NCBI GenBank assembly: GCA_002371345.1 | Contig: DFHY01000127.1 | Coordinates: 1-27,916 of the forward strand | DNA length: 27,916 bases | Source: Lachnospiraceae bacterium UBA3711 | GTDB taxonomy: Bacteria > Bacillota > Clostridia > Lachnospirales > Lachnospiraceae | Reading direction: 5' to 3' | Position numbers and translations under genes: made by a program | Shown here: positions 7,152-14,597 of the stretch, piece after piece | How positions within the stretch are numbered: position 1 is the stretch's first letter | Layout: every line of letters starts with the position of its first letter | The notes under the pieces: generated by a model | What the model was told of the DNA's origin: nothing | The model's database searches: none | What the model saw: the letters and a program-made list of their open reading frames with translations, nothing else

Positions 7152-8348
7152 ATGGACAAGGGATTACAGGCATTTATCGACAGGCTGGACACGCTGAAGT
7201 TCAGCGATATGTATGAAAACGATTTCTACTTCACATGGGACAAGACAGACGATGAGATCATGGCGGTCTTTACTGTGGCTGATGCCCTGAGGCATCTTCG
7301 TGAGCAGAATATCTCGACAAAGATCTTTGATTCCGGTCTCGGAATCTCCATATTCCGCGACAACTCAACGCGCACGAGATTCTCGTTCGCCTCTGCCTGC
7401 AATCTTCTCGGACTCGAGGTTCAGGATCTCGACGAGAAGAAGAGCCAGATAGCGCACGGCGAGACAGTGAGAGAGACCGCGAATATGGTTTCCTTCATGG
7501 CTGATGTGATCGGTATCCGCGATGATATGTACATCGGCAAGGGCCACACCTACCAGAAGACATTCATGGATGCTGTCACACAGGGTTATAAAGACGGCAT
7601 TCTGGAGCAGAAGCCGACTCTGGTGAATCTTCAGTGCGATGTCGACCATCCGACACAGTGCATGGCGGATATGGAAGAGATCATTCATTACTTCGGAGGC
7701 GTCGAGAACCTGAAGGGCAAGAAGCTTGCCATGACATGGGCATATTCGCCCAGCTACGGCAAGCCGCTGTCTGTGCCCCAGGGTGTGATCGGCCTGATGA
7801 CCCGCTTCGGTATGGATGTCGTTCTGGCGCACCCGGAGGGATATGATGTATTTCCGGAGTGCGAGGAGATCGCGAGGAAGAACGCGGCAAAGAGCGGAGG
7901 AAGCTTTACAAAGGTCTCCAGCATGCAGGAGGCTTTCAGGGACGCGGACATCGTCTATCCCAAGAGCTGGGCTCCGTTCGCCGCGATGGAGAAGAGAACC
8001 GATCTGTACGGTAAGGGAGACTTCGACGGAATCGATGCCCTTGAGAAGGAACTGCTCACGCAGAACGCCGCGCACAGGGACTGGACCTGCAGCGAAGAAC
8101 TCATGAAGACGACGAAGGACGGCAAGGCTTTGTACCTGCACTGCCTGCCGGCGGATATCACCGGAGTATCATGCGAAGCCGGAGAGGTTGATGCATCTGT
8201 GTTCAACAGATATATTGAGCCGCTGTACAAGGAGGCTTCCTACAAGCCGTATGTGATCGCTGCCATGATCTTCCTTGCGAAGTGCAGGGATCCGCAGGCA
8301 ACGCTCAGAAATCTTGCCGAGAGAAACCAGCCGAGACTGTTTCAGTAA
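7152..8348 (+). CDS. ygeW: YgeW, knotted carbamoyltransferase
   Basis: A transcarbamylase of the aspartate/ornithine carbamoyltransferase fold, 398 residues, near identical in motif layout to E. coli YgeW. The carbamoyl-phosphate loop is FRDNSTRTRFS (68-78), followed by DEKKSQIAHGETVRET, CDVDHPTQ, MTWAYSPSYGKPLSVPQG and HCLPADI (H330). The trefoil-knotted branch of the family to which YgeW belongs uses unusual amino substrates. With carbamate kinase next door, the likely direction is phosphorolysis of a ureido compound to an amine plus carbamoyl phosphate, then ATP synthesis. A likely amine product is 2,3-diaminopropionate, the substrate of DpaL downstream. Substrate and direction are inferred. 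AAAGG lies about 10 nt before the ATG. Confidence 0.95.
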   Translation: MDKGLQAFIDRLDTLKFSDMYENDFYFTWDKTDDEIMAVFTVADALRHLREQNISTKIFDSGLGISIFRDNSTRTRFSFASACNLLGLEVQDLDEKKSQIAHGETVRETANMVSFMADVIGIRDDMYIGKGHTYQKTFMDAVTQGYKDGILEQKPTLVNLQCDVDHPTQCMADMEEIIHYFGGVENLKGKKLAMTWAYSPSYGKPLSVPQGVIGLMTRFGMDVVLAHPEGYDVFPECEEIARKNAAKSGGSFTKVSSMQEAFRDADIVYPKSWAPFAAMEKRTDLYGKGDFDGIDALEKELLTQNAAHRDWTCSEELMKTTKDGKALYLHCLPADITGVSCEAGEVDASVFNRYIEPLYKEASYKPYVIAAMIFLAKCRDPQATLRNLAERNQPRLFQ

Positions 8349-8367
8349 AATCATGAAAGGATGACAT

Positions 8368-9309
8368 ATGGCACACAGAGTGGTAATCGCATTGGGCGGA
8401 AATGCTCTGGGCAAGAACCTTCCCGAGCAGATGACGGCCACAAGACAGACCGCGAAGGCCATCACTGATCTGATTGAGGAAGGGTATGAGGTCGTGATCG
8501 CGCATGGCAACGGTCCTCAGGTCGGCATGATCCAGAACGCCATGAGCGAGCTGGTACGTTCCGATCCAGGCCAGTACGTGACAGTTCCGCTGTCTGTCTG
8601 CGTCGCGATGAGCCAGGGTTATATCGGATATGACCTTCAGAACGCGATGAGAGAGGAGATGCTTGACCGAGGGATCGATGTCGGAGTCGCTACTGTTCTG
8701 ACACAGGTTGAAGTCGACCCGGATGATCCTGCATTTCAGAATCCGACCAAGCCGATCGGTCCGTTCATGACAAGGGAGGAAGCGGAAAGGCTGGTCAGAG
8801 AGAGAGATTACAATATTGTTGAGGACTCCGGAAGGGGGTACCGCAGAGTGGTTGCTTCTCCCCAGCCGGTGTCCATTATCGAGATTCAGACGATCAAGTC
8901 ACTGGTCGACACCAACCATGTGGTGGTTGCGTGCGGAGGCGGAGGAATACCGGTATTCCGTACTAACGGCCATCATCTGAAGGGCGCCGCGGCTGTCATA
9001 GACAAGGACTTCGCCGCGGAGAGGCTGGCCGAGGAGGTGGACGCTGACACGCTGATCATCCTGACGGCTGTGGAGAAGGTATCCGTTCATTTCGGAAAGC
9101 CGGATCAGAGGGATCTTGATGACCTGAATACCGAAGAGGCACAGAAGTATATAGAAGACGGAGAGTTCGCGCCGGGCTCCATGCTTCCCAAGATGGAAGC
9201 CGCGGTCCGCTTCGTACGTTCCAGACCCGGGCGGAGGGCGCTGATAACCCTTCTTGAGAAGGCCCGTGACGGTATCAGCGGATATACAGGAACGATGATT
9301 CATAACTGA
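8368..9309 (+). CDS. arcC: Carbamate kinase
   Basis: Transfers phosphate from carbamoyl phosphate to ADP, giving ATP, ammonia and CO2; a soluble homodimer in the amino acid kinase fold. The protein has 313 residues, the normal length. Motifs seen are VIALGGNALG at the N-terminus, AHGNGPQVG, VVASPQPVSI, VVACGGGGIPV, AAVIDKDFAAERLA and LTAVEKV. It begins 19 bp after the ygeW stop with AAAGGAT upstream, so the two are co-translated neighbours. In the E. coli urate-type cluster this slot is held by yqeA; here it would draw energy from YgeW-made carbamoyl phosphate. There is no arcA or ornithine carbamoyltransferase gene beside it, so an arginine deiminase role is unlikely. Confidence 0.95.
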   Translation: MAHRVVIALGGNALGKNLPEQMTATRQTAKAITDLIEEGYEVVIAHGNGPQVGMIQNAMSELVRSDPGQYVTVPLSVCVAMSQGYIGYDLQNAMREEMLDRGIDVGVATVLTQVEVDPDDPAFQNPTKPIGPFMTREEAERLVRERDYNIVEDSGRGYRRVVASPQPVSIIEIQTIKSLVDTNHVVVACGGGGIPVFRTNGHHLKGAAAVIDKDFAAERLAEEVDADTLIILTAVEKVSVHFGKPDQRDLDDLNTEEAQKYIEDGEFAPGSMLPKMEAAVRFVRSRPGRRALITLLEKARDGISGYTGTMIHN

Positions 9310-9331
9310 TAACCAGAAAGGAGTAACTGTC

Positions 9332-10813
9332 GTGGTAAAGATCGATCTTACTGTCAATAAAGAGAACCTGGCACACAATATAAAGAAGGCTAAGGAGAAC
9401 AAGATCCTGATCCCGACCATCGATCAGATGATGCATCCGGAACACACTCCGGAGAAGGTCGTGGAAGGACTGAAGCAGACAGGACTGTGGGATGTCAATC
9501 CTCTCAACCTGTTCCGCATCACCTGGAAGAATGAGGCTAAGGAGAGCGGCGGGCTGTACAACAGCGTTCCCAATTATATCGAGATACCGAGCGCACTCAC
9601 AGGAGTCAGGGCCCGTATTGTCGCCATGGTCGGCAAGTGGTTCCCGACCGGCTGCCACAAGGTCGGCGCTTCCTTCGGATGCCTGGCTCCCAGGCTTGTG
9701 ACCGGACAGTTTGACGTTGACTCACAGAAGGCCGTGTGGCCTTCCACGGGAAACTACTGCAGAGGAGGAGCGTTTAACTCAGCTCTTCTTGGAGCTAAGG
9801 GCGTCGCCATTCTTCCCGCAGAGATGAGCCAGGAGCGCTTTGACTGGCTTCATGAGATCGGAGCTGAGGTTATAGCGACCCCGGGCTGCGAGAGCAACGT
9901 CAAGGAGATCTTTGACAAGACAAATGAGCTCAAGCAGGATCCGCAGTATATGATCTTCAATCAGTTCGCGGAGATGGGCAATCCGCTGTGGCACTACAAC
10001 GTGACGGGCAACGCTCTCGCGGAGGTGTTTGAGGACGCGAAGAGAGACGGGGACCGCTTCGCGGGCGCGTGCTTCACATCAGGCTCTGCAGGTACGATGT
10101 CAACGGGCGACAGGCTGAAAGAGCTGTATCCGAACCTCAAGCTCGCTGTCGGAGAGGCGCTTCAGTGCCCGACACTTCTCAACAACGGTTTCGGAGGCCA
10201 CAGGATCGAGGGGATCGGCGATAAGCATGTTCCGTGGATTCACAACGTGAAGAATACAGACATGGTTATCGATATTGACGATGAAGATTCACAGAGACTG
10301 CTCCGTTTGTTCAACACTCCTGAGGGACGCTCCTACATGAAGGAAGAGCTGAAGCTCGATGATGAGATCATTGAGAAGCTCTCATGGCTCGGTATCAGCG
10401 GTATTGCAAATGTACTGTGCTGCATCAAGATGGCGAAGTACTATGAGTTCACGGAGCACGATATCGTCGGAACGGTCCTCACTGACTCTGCTGTCATGTA
10501 CAACAGCCGTATCGAGGAGCTCAACCAGATGCATGGCAGCTACAGCATTGCCGACGCCCGGCTTGACCACAGCCTTCATATGCTTGGCCTGAAGACAGAC
10601 AACATGGAGGAGCTGACATACCTGTCCCGCAAGAGGATTCACAACCTGAAGTACTATACCTGGGTGGAGCAGCAGGGAATGACTATCGAGGATCTGAACG
10701 CATTGTGGTATGATACCGAAGGAACCTGGGATGCGGTTCATCATCAGGCGAAGGAACTGGATGAACTGATCAACGCGTTCAATGAAGAGAGCGGAGTGCT
10801 CAAGATGTTATAA
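9332..10813 (+). CDS. PLP-dependent enzyme, fold type II (cysteine synthase-like), substrate unknown
   Basis: A 493-residue protein of the PALP (tryptophan synthase beta) superfamily. K110 in TGCHKVGASFG is the likely PLP lysine, STGNYCRGGAFNSALLG is the substrate-binding Asn loop, and CFTSGSAGTMSTGDRL is a glycine-rich phosphate loop. It starts with GTG, chosen because AAAGGAG lies upstream at suitable spacing and the sequence from VKIDLTVNKENL reads as a normal N-terminus. It is longer than cysteine synthase (about 310) through N- and C-terminal extensions; I recognise similar proteins only under general PLP-enzyme names. It lies 22 bp after the carbamate kinase gene and before serC, so it is probably part of the pathway: a lyase or beta-replacement enzyme on a diaminopropionate- or serine-like compound is possible. 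That is inference; it is clearly not DpaL, which is encoded downstream. Confidence 0.85.
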   Translation: MVKIDLTVNKENLAHNIKKAKENKILIPTIDQMMHPEHTPEKVVEGLKQTGLWDVNPLNLFRITWKNEAKESGGLYNSVPNYIEIPSALTGVRARIVAMVGKWFPTGCHKVGASFGCLAPRLVTGQFDVDSQKAVWPSTGNYCRGGAFNSALLGAKGVAILPAEMSQERFDWLHEIGAEVIATPGCESNVKEIFDKTNELKQDPQYMIFNQFAEMGNPLWHYNVTGNALAEVFEDAKRDGDRFAGACFTSGSAGTMSTGDRLKELYPNLKLAVGEALQCPTLLNNGFGGHRIEGIGDKHVPWIHNVKNTDMVIDIDDEDSQRLLRLFNTPEGRSYMKEELKLDDEIIEKLSWLGISGIANVLCCIKMAKYYEFTEHDIVGTVLTDSAVMYNSRIEELNQMHGSYSIADARLDHSLHMLGLKTDNMEELTYLSRKRIHNLKYYTWVEQQGMTIEDLNALWYDTEGTWDAVHHQAKELDELINAFNEESGVLKML

Positions 10814-10820
10814 CTCAGTC

Positions 10821-10853
10821 GGCAGGCCGCCCGCGCATGTGGGGCAGCCTGCC
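10821..10853 (+). promoter_or_regulatory. Stem-loop upstream of the serC ribosome binding site
   Basis: GGCAGGC (10821-10827) pairs with GCCTGCC (10847-10853); after one C-A mismatch GCCC pairs with GGGC inside. The GC-rich stem ends about 10 nt before AAGGAGG of serC. There is no T-run. It is the third strong hairpin in this operon placed just ahead of a ribosome binding site. Confidence 0.6.
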
Positions 10854-10877
10854 TGTCACCACAAGGAGGTGTTCATT

Positions 10878-11969
10878 ATGCTTGAAAACAGAATCTACAA
10901 CTTCTCGGCAGGACCGTCCATGCTTCCGGAACCGGTGCTGGTCCGCGCGAAGGAAGAGATGCTCAATTATGAAGGCTCAGGCATGAGCGTCATGGAGATG
11001 AGCCATCGCTCAAAGGTATATGACAAGATCATCTGCGACTGCCAGGAGAATCTGCGCAAGGTCATGAATATACCGGACAACTATAAAGTCCTGTTTCTTC
11101 AGGGCGGCGCGAGCGGCATGTTCGCGGCGATTCCGCTCAACCTCGCAAAGACGGGGACAGCTGACTATATCGTAACCGGAAACTTCTCGGGTGGAGCTTT
11201 CAAGGAAGGCAAGAAGTACCTGAAGGATGCCCGCTGCGCCGGCACAACTGAGTCTGAGAACTTCACCAGGATCCCGAAGCAGGACGAGCTGACCCTCAAT
11301 CCGGATGCCGATTACGTCCATATCTGCGAGAACAACACGATCTTCGGAACCAAGTGGCACTGGCTGCCCGATACCGGAAGTGTGCCGCTTGTAGCGGATC
11401 TTTCCTCCTGCATCCTGTCAGAGCCGGTTGATGTTTCCAGATACGGCATGATCTACGGCGGAGCTCAGAAGAATATGGCTCCCGCGGGATTTGCCGTGGT
11501 CATAGTCCGCGAGGACCTGCTTGGAAACAAGAGCGGCATGTGCCCGAAGATCTGGGACTTCGCGACGCAGGCTGACAAGAACTCGATGATCAACACTCCC
11601 CCTACATACTCGATCTATATCTGCAAGCTGGTGCTTGACTGGATCATGAACGATATAGGCGGACTTGAAAACATGAAGAAGAGAAACGAGGAAAAGGCAG
11701 CCATGCTGTACGATTACCTCGAGACAACTGACTTCTATAAGTCGGGAGTTCAGAAGGACAGCCGCTCCATGATGAACGTCACGTTCAGAACCGGAGATGA
11801 CGAGATGGACAAGAAGTTTATCGCCGGTTCCATTGAGAGAGGCTTCACCAACCTCAAGGGACATCGTCTTGTCGGCGGCATGAGAGCCTCCATCTACAAC
11901 GCGATGCCGAAGGAAGGCGTTGAGGCGCTCATCGACTTCATGAAGGAATTCGAGAAGGCCAACAGCTGA
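10878..11969 (+). CDS. serC: Phosphoserine aminotransferase
   Basis: Converts 3-phosphohydroxypyruvate plus glutamate to phosphoserine, the second step of serine synthesis; it is a PLP enzyme of fold type I. The protein has 363 residues, typical for SerC. It opens with the family signature YNFSAGPSMLPEPVL, and K198 in YGGAQKNMAPAGFAVVI is the PLP lysine. The start is the ATG at 10878 directly behind AAGGAGGTG; the frame is open upstream to 10782 but that stretch lacks a binding site and overlaps the previous gene. It is followed by serA and a DUF1015 gene, a block common in Clostridia. Its place inside the purine-type catabolic set is unusual. No serB-like phosphatase gene is in the window. 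Confidence 0.95.
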   Translation: MLENRIYNFSAGPSMLPEPVLVRAKEEMLNYEGSGMSVMEMSHRSKVYDKIICDCQENLRKVMNIPDNYKVLFLQGGASGMFAAIPLNLAKTGTADYIVTGNFSGGAFKEGKKYLKDARCAGTTESENFTRIPKQDELTLNPDADYVHICENNTIFGTKWHWLPDTGSVPLVADLSSCILSEPVDVSRYGMIYGGAQKNMAPAGFAVVIVREDLLGNKSGMCPKIWDFATQADKNSMINTPPTYSIYICKLVLDWIMNDIGGLENMKKRNEEKAAMLYDYLETTDFYKSGVQKDSRSMMNVTFRTGDDEMDKKFIAGSIERGFTNLKGHRLVGGMRASIYNAMPKEGVEALIDFMKEFEKANS

Positions 11970-11972
11970 TAA

Positions 11973-12025
11973 GAACCTGCAGCTAATTGACTTCGCCAAC
12001 TGACTAAGCAATTACGCTGCAGTTC
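11973..12025 (+). other. Long imperfect stem-loop after serC (serC-serA gap 11970-12294, part 1)
   Basis: GAACCTGCAGC-TAATTG (from 11973) is the complement of CAATTA-C-GCTGCAGTTC (to 12025), with two single-base bulges and a ~20-nt loop. It begins 4 nt after the serC stop but has no T-run, so it may protect or process the 3' end of the serC message rather than terminate it. The 325-bp gap contains no open frame I would call a gene and no convincing sigma-A promoter; it holds this hairpin, two more, and an AT-rich stretch at 12160-12192. Confidence 0.5.
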
Positions 12026-12078
12026 CTAAGGCTGGATTGATCTGCTGTGAGTATGGCAGTTATTGTACCTTGACAGAA

Positions 12079-12130
12079 CTGAATATGCGCTCCGCGGCTG
12101 CCAGAGAAGAGCCGCGGGGCATATATTCAG
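12079..12130 (+). other. Second long stem-loop in the serC-serA gap
   Basis: CTGAATAT (12079-12086) pairs with ATATTCAG (12123-12130), and inside it CCGCGGCT (12092-12099) pairs with AGCCGCGG (12110-12117), with small internal bulges. The result is a ~19-bp compound hairpin. No T-run follows. It could be part of a serA leader RNA. Confidence 0.5.
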
Positions 12131-12193
12131 GCGTAAGATATCTGAAAAAACATCTGGGCAATATATATATAACGGATAATAAACTTTTTATAA

Positions 12194-12216
12194 CCGGATT
12201 TGACTGAAGAATCCGG
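12194..12216 (+). other. Third stem-loop in the serC-serA gap
   Basis: CCGGATT (12194-12200) and AATCCGG (12210-12216) form a perfect 7-bp stem with a 9-nt loop, about 60 nt upstream of the serA ribosome binding site. It comes after an AT-rich run. A leader structure or operator are both possible. Confidence 0.4.
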
Positions 12217-12294
12217 ACTGCAGCACGCGGGAGGATGCCGCTGTACATATATCCGGCTCTGCCTGTGTGGACGGGATGAAAGGAGAATAGGGTT

Positions 12295-13203
12295 ATGGTG
12301 CGTGTATTGGCTTCTGATGGAATGGACAAATCGGCTGTAAAGGTACTTGAGGATGCCGGATATGAGGTTGTGCAGCAGTTTTATGAGGCTGAGGAGCTGA
12401 AGGAGAAGGTTAAGGAGTTCGATGTTCTGGTTGTGCGCTCCGCCACCAAGGTTCGTGAACCCGTGATAGATTCCGCCCTGGAGGCCGGCAGGCTGAAGCT
12501 GATAATCCGCGGCGGAGTCGGTATGGATAACATAGATGTCGCGTATGCCAGGGAGCGGGGAATAACCGTCAGCAATACCCCGACCGCTTCCAGCGCTTCA
12601 GTTGCCGAGCTTGCCATAGCTCATATGTTCTCACTCGCCAGATTCCTGTATATCTCAAATGTCACGATGCGTGAGGGGAAATGGGAGAAGAAGGCGTACA
12701 AGGGGACAGAACTGTGCGGGAAAACGCTTGGTCTTATTGGAATGGGACGGATAGCGCAGGAGACTGCCAGCCGGGCAAAGGCCCTTGGGATGAATGTTAT
12801 CTATACTAACCGCAGCGGGGCGAAGGCGGATCTTCCGTATGAGTGGAAGAGTCTTGACGATGTGCTGAAGGAGTCGGATTATGTTTCTCTTCATATGCCG
12901 GCGGCCAAGGATTCACCCGCGCTTCTTACCGCTGAAAAGTTAGCCATAATGAAGGACGGCGCATTTCTTATCAATACCGCAAGAGGAATACTCGTCGATT
13001 CGGCCGCTCTTTGCGACGCGCTGGACAGCGGCCATCTTGCCGGCGCCGCGATTGATGTCTACACAGAGGAGCCATGCAAGGACGAGAGGCTTCTCCATCA
13101 TCCGAAGATATCCATGACTCCTCATATCGGAGCTTCGACAAAGGAAGCTCAGAAGAGGATCGGTGAGGAGACCGTCCGCATCATCCGTGAAATGTTCGGC
13201 TGA
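12295..13203 (+). CDS. serA: D-3-phosphoglycerate dehydrogenase, short form
   Basis: An NAD-dependent D-2-hydroxyacid dehydrogenase of 302 residues, expected to oxidise 3-phosphoglycerate at the start of serine synthesis. Family motifs are RGGVGMDNIDV, TASSASVAELAIAHM, the nucleotide loop GLIGMGRIAQE near 148, NTARG, and the catalytic histidine H277 in TPHIGAST. It is the compact form that ends after the catalytic domain: there is no C-terminal ACT or ASB domain, so feedback inhibition by serine through ACT is not expected. AAGGAG precedes the ATG. Other D-2-hydroxyacid dehydrogenases share these motifs; the serC neighbour makes phosphoglycerate the best guess. Confidence 0.88.
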   Translation: MVRVLASDGMDKSAVKVLEDAGYEVVQQFYEAEELKEKVKEFDVLVVRSATKVREPVIDSALEAGRLKLIIRGGVGMDNIDVAYARERGITVSNTPTASSASVAELAIAHMFSLARFLYISNVTMREGKWEKKAYKGTELCGKTLGLIGMGRIAQETASRAKALGMNVIYTNRSGAKADLPYEWKSLDDVLKESDYVSLHMPAAKDSPALLTAEKLAIMKDGAFLINTARGILVDSAALCDALDSGHLAGAAIDVYTEEPCKDERLLHHPKISMTPHIGASTKEAQKRIGEETVRIIREMFG

Positions 13204-13229
13204 GAACTGACGCTGGGAGGAAAACAGAT

Positions 13230-14531
13230 ATGTCATATACATGGAACCGGCTGGGACTGAAGATCCCGCGGATTATGCTTCCGAAGGAAGGAACGGATTA
13301 CAGCAAATGGGCGGTTGTAGCCTGCGATCAGTATACCTCGGATCCTTCGTACTGGCAGAAAGCCGAGGAGATCGTCGGACAGGAGCCGTCAACACTGAGG
13401 CTCATGCTTCCGGAGTACTATCTTGGCAGGCCTGATGAAGAGGAGAGAATCGCGAAGATCAGAACCTCCATGGAGGAGTATGTGCGGGACGGAATACTGC
13501 GCGAACTTCCGGAGGGCTGCATTCTGGTTGAGAGAGAGGCAGAGGGACGCAGCAGGCTAGGGCTTGTGATCTGCGTGGATCTGGACGCCTTTGACTACCG
13601 TCCGGGCGCTGATTCTCTGATAAGGTCCACTGAGAAGACGATCGTTGAGCGGATCCCACCGCGGCTGAAGATAAGAAAAGGCGCGAAGCTGGAGCTTCCG
13701 CATATTCTTATTCTGATCGACGACCCGGACAGGACAGTGATCGAGCCTCTTAAAAGTGTTCACGGACAGGTGATCTATGACACTGACCTGATGCTGGGCG
13801 GCGGGCATATCAGAGGATGCTTCATCCCTGAAGAAGAGATGGAGGGCGCTCTCGGCGCTATGTCAGCGCTTTTCGACAAGGCTGAGAAGAAGTACGGCTC
13901 CGGAAAGGCAATGCTCATGGCAATGGGAGACGGCAACCACTCCCTCGCGACAGCCAAGGCAGGCTGGGAGGAGATCAAGAAGAACATCCCTGAGGAAGAG
14001 CGGGATGCACATCCTGCCAGGTATGCATTGTGCGAGCTTGAGAACATACATGACGAAGGGATAGTTTTCGAGCCGATTCACAGGGTACTGTTCTCCGACG
14101 GTAAGGCGTCAGGGATTCAGATGATAGAGGAGACAGCATCAATTCTCAGAGAACAGAACGGCGGCGCGGTCATTTCCGGCTGCGGCACAGATGCCGGGGA
14201 TGGCCAGTTCGCGATTCCGGCCATCTGCTCCGATGGCGGGAAGGTACTGCTTATCGATCACCCAGCGTCAAAGATTGAAGTCGGAGCGCTTCAGAGCGCG
14301 CTTGATATTCTCGTTAAAGAGAAGGGGTACAGGATCGACTATATTCATGGTGACGAGGCTGCCCGGTCTCTTGCCAAAGAAGAGGGAAATGCGGGATTCC
14401 TGCTGCCTCCTATGGATAAGTTCAGCCTGTTTCCGGCTGTTGCCTCTGACGGAGCGCTTCCGAGAAAGACGTTTTCCATGGGGGAGGCCGTTGAGAAGCG
14501 TTACTATATTGAAGCCAGAAGTCTGGTCTGA
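13230..14531 (+). CDS. DUF1015 family protein linked to serine genes
   Basis: A 433-residue cytoplasmic protein matching the DUF1015 family, seen in the opening GLKIPRIMLPKEGTDYSKWAVVACDQYTSDPSYW and the later MAMGDGNHSLATAKAGWEEIK. GGGAGGA stands before the ATG, and the gene starts 26 bp after serA. In many Clostridia a DUF1015 gene follows serC-serA, so a role linked to serine is likely; some relatives have been studied as serine kinases (SerK-like), and the conserved GDGNHS stretch would suit a catalytic site. I cannot confirm activity from sequence. If it does phosphorylate serine, it would run against or balance SerC output. Confidence 0.8.
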   Translation: MSYTWNRLGLKIPRIMLPKEGTDYSKWAVVACDQYTSDPSYWQKAEEIVGQEPSTLRLMLPEYYLGRPDEEERIAKIRTSMEEYVRDGILRELPEGCILVEREAEGRSRLGLVICVDLDAFDYRPGADSLIRSTEKTIVERIPPRLKIRKGAKLELPHILILIDDPDRTVIEPLKSVHGQVIYDTDLMLGGGHIRGCFIPEEEMEGALGAMSALFDKAEKKYGSGKAMLMAMGDGNHSLATAKAGWEEIKKNIPEEERDAHPARYALCELENIHDEGIVFEPIHRVLFSDGKASGIQMIEETASILREQNGGAVISGCGTDAGDGQFAIPAICSDGGKVLLIDHPASKIEVGALQSALDILVKEKGYRIDYIHGDEAARSLAKEEGNAGFLLPPMDKFSLFPAVASDGALPRKTFSMGEAVEKRYYIEARSLV

Positions 14532-14580
14532 AGGTCATACATTTGCCTGATATTTCCATATAAGAATGTGCATCTGACCT
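14532..14580 (+). other. Imperfect inverted repeat between the DUF1015 gene and dpaL
   Basis: AGGTCA (14532-14537) and TGACCT (14575-14580) are complementary, with CATT and AATG also able to pair inside. It begins at the DUF1015 gene stop and ends a few bases before the dpaL ribosome binding site AAAGGAA. It is weaker than the other junction hairpins of this operon. Confidence 0.35.
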
Positions 14581-14597
14581 GATTTGAAAGGAACCAT

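Noticed and set aside
7365..8141. 258-codon open frame on the minus strand
   Set aside because: It is opposite ygeW, whose family match is beyond doubt; the antisense protein has no recognisable domain.
8368..9309. Arginine deiminase pathway
   Set aside because: Carbamate kinase is present but arcA and a normal ornithine carbamoyltransferase are not; the transferase next door is YgeW.
12070..12098. Promoter TTGACA in the serC-serA gap
   Set aside because: No AT-rich -10 lies at the right distance; the position falls in a GC-rich hairpin stem.
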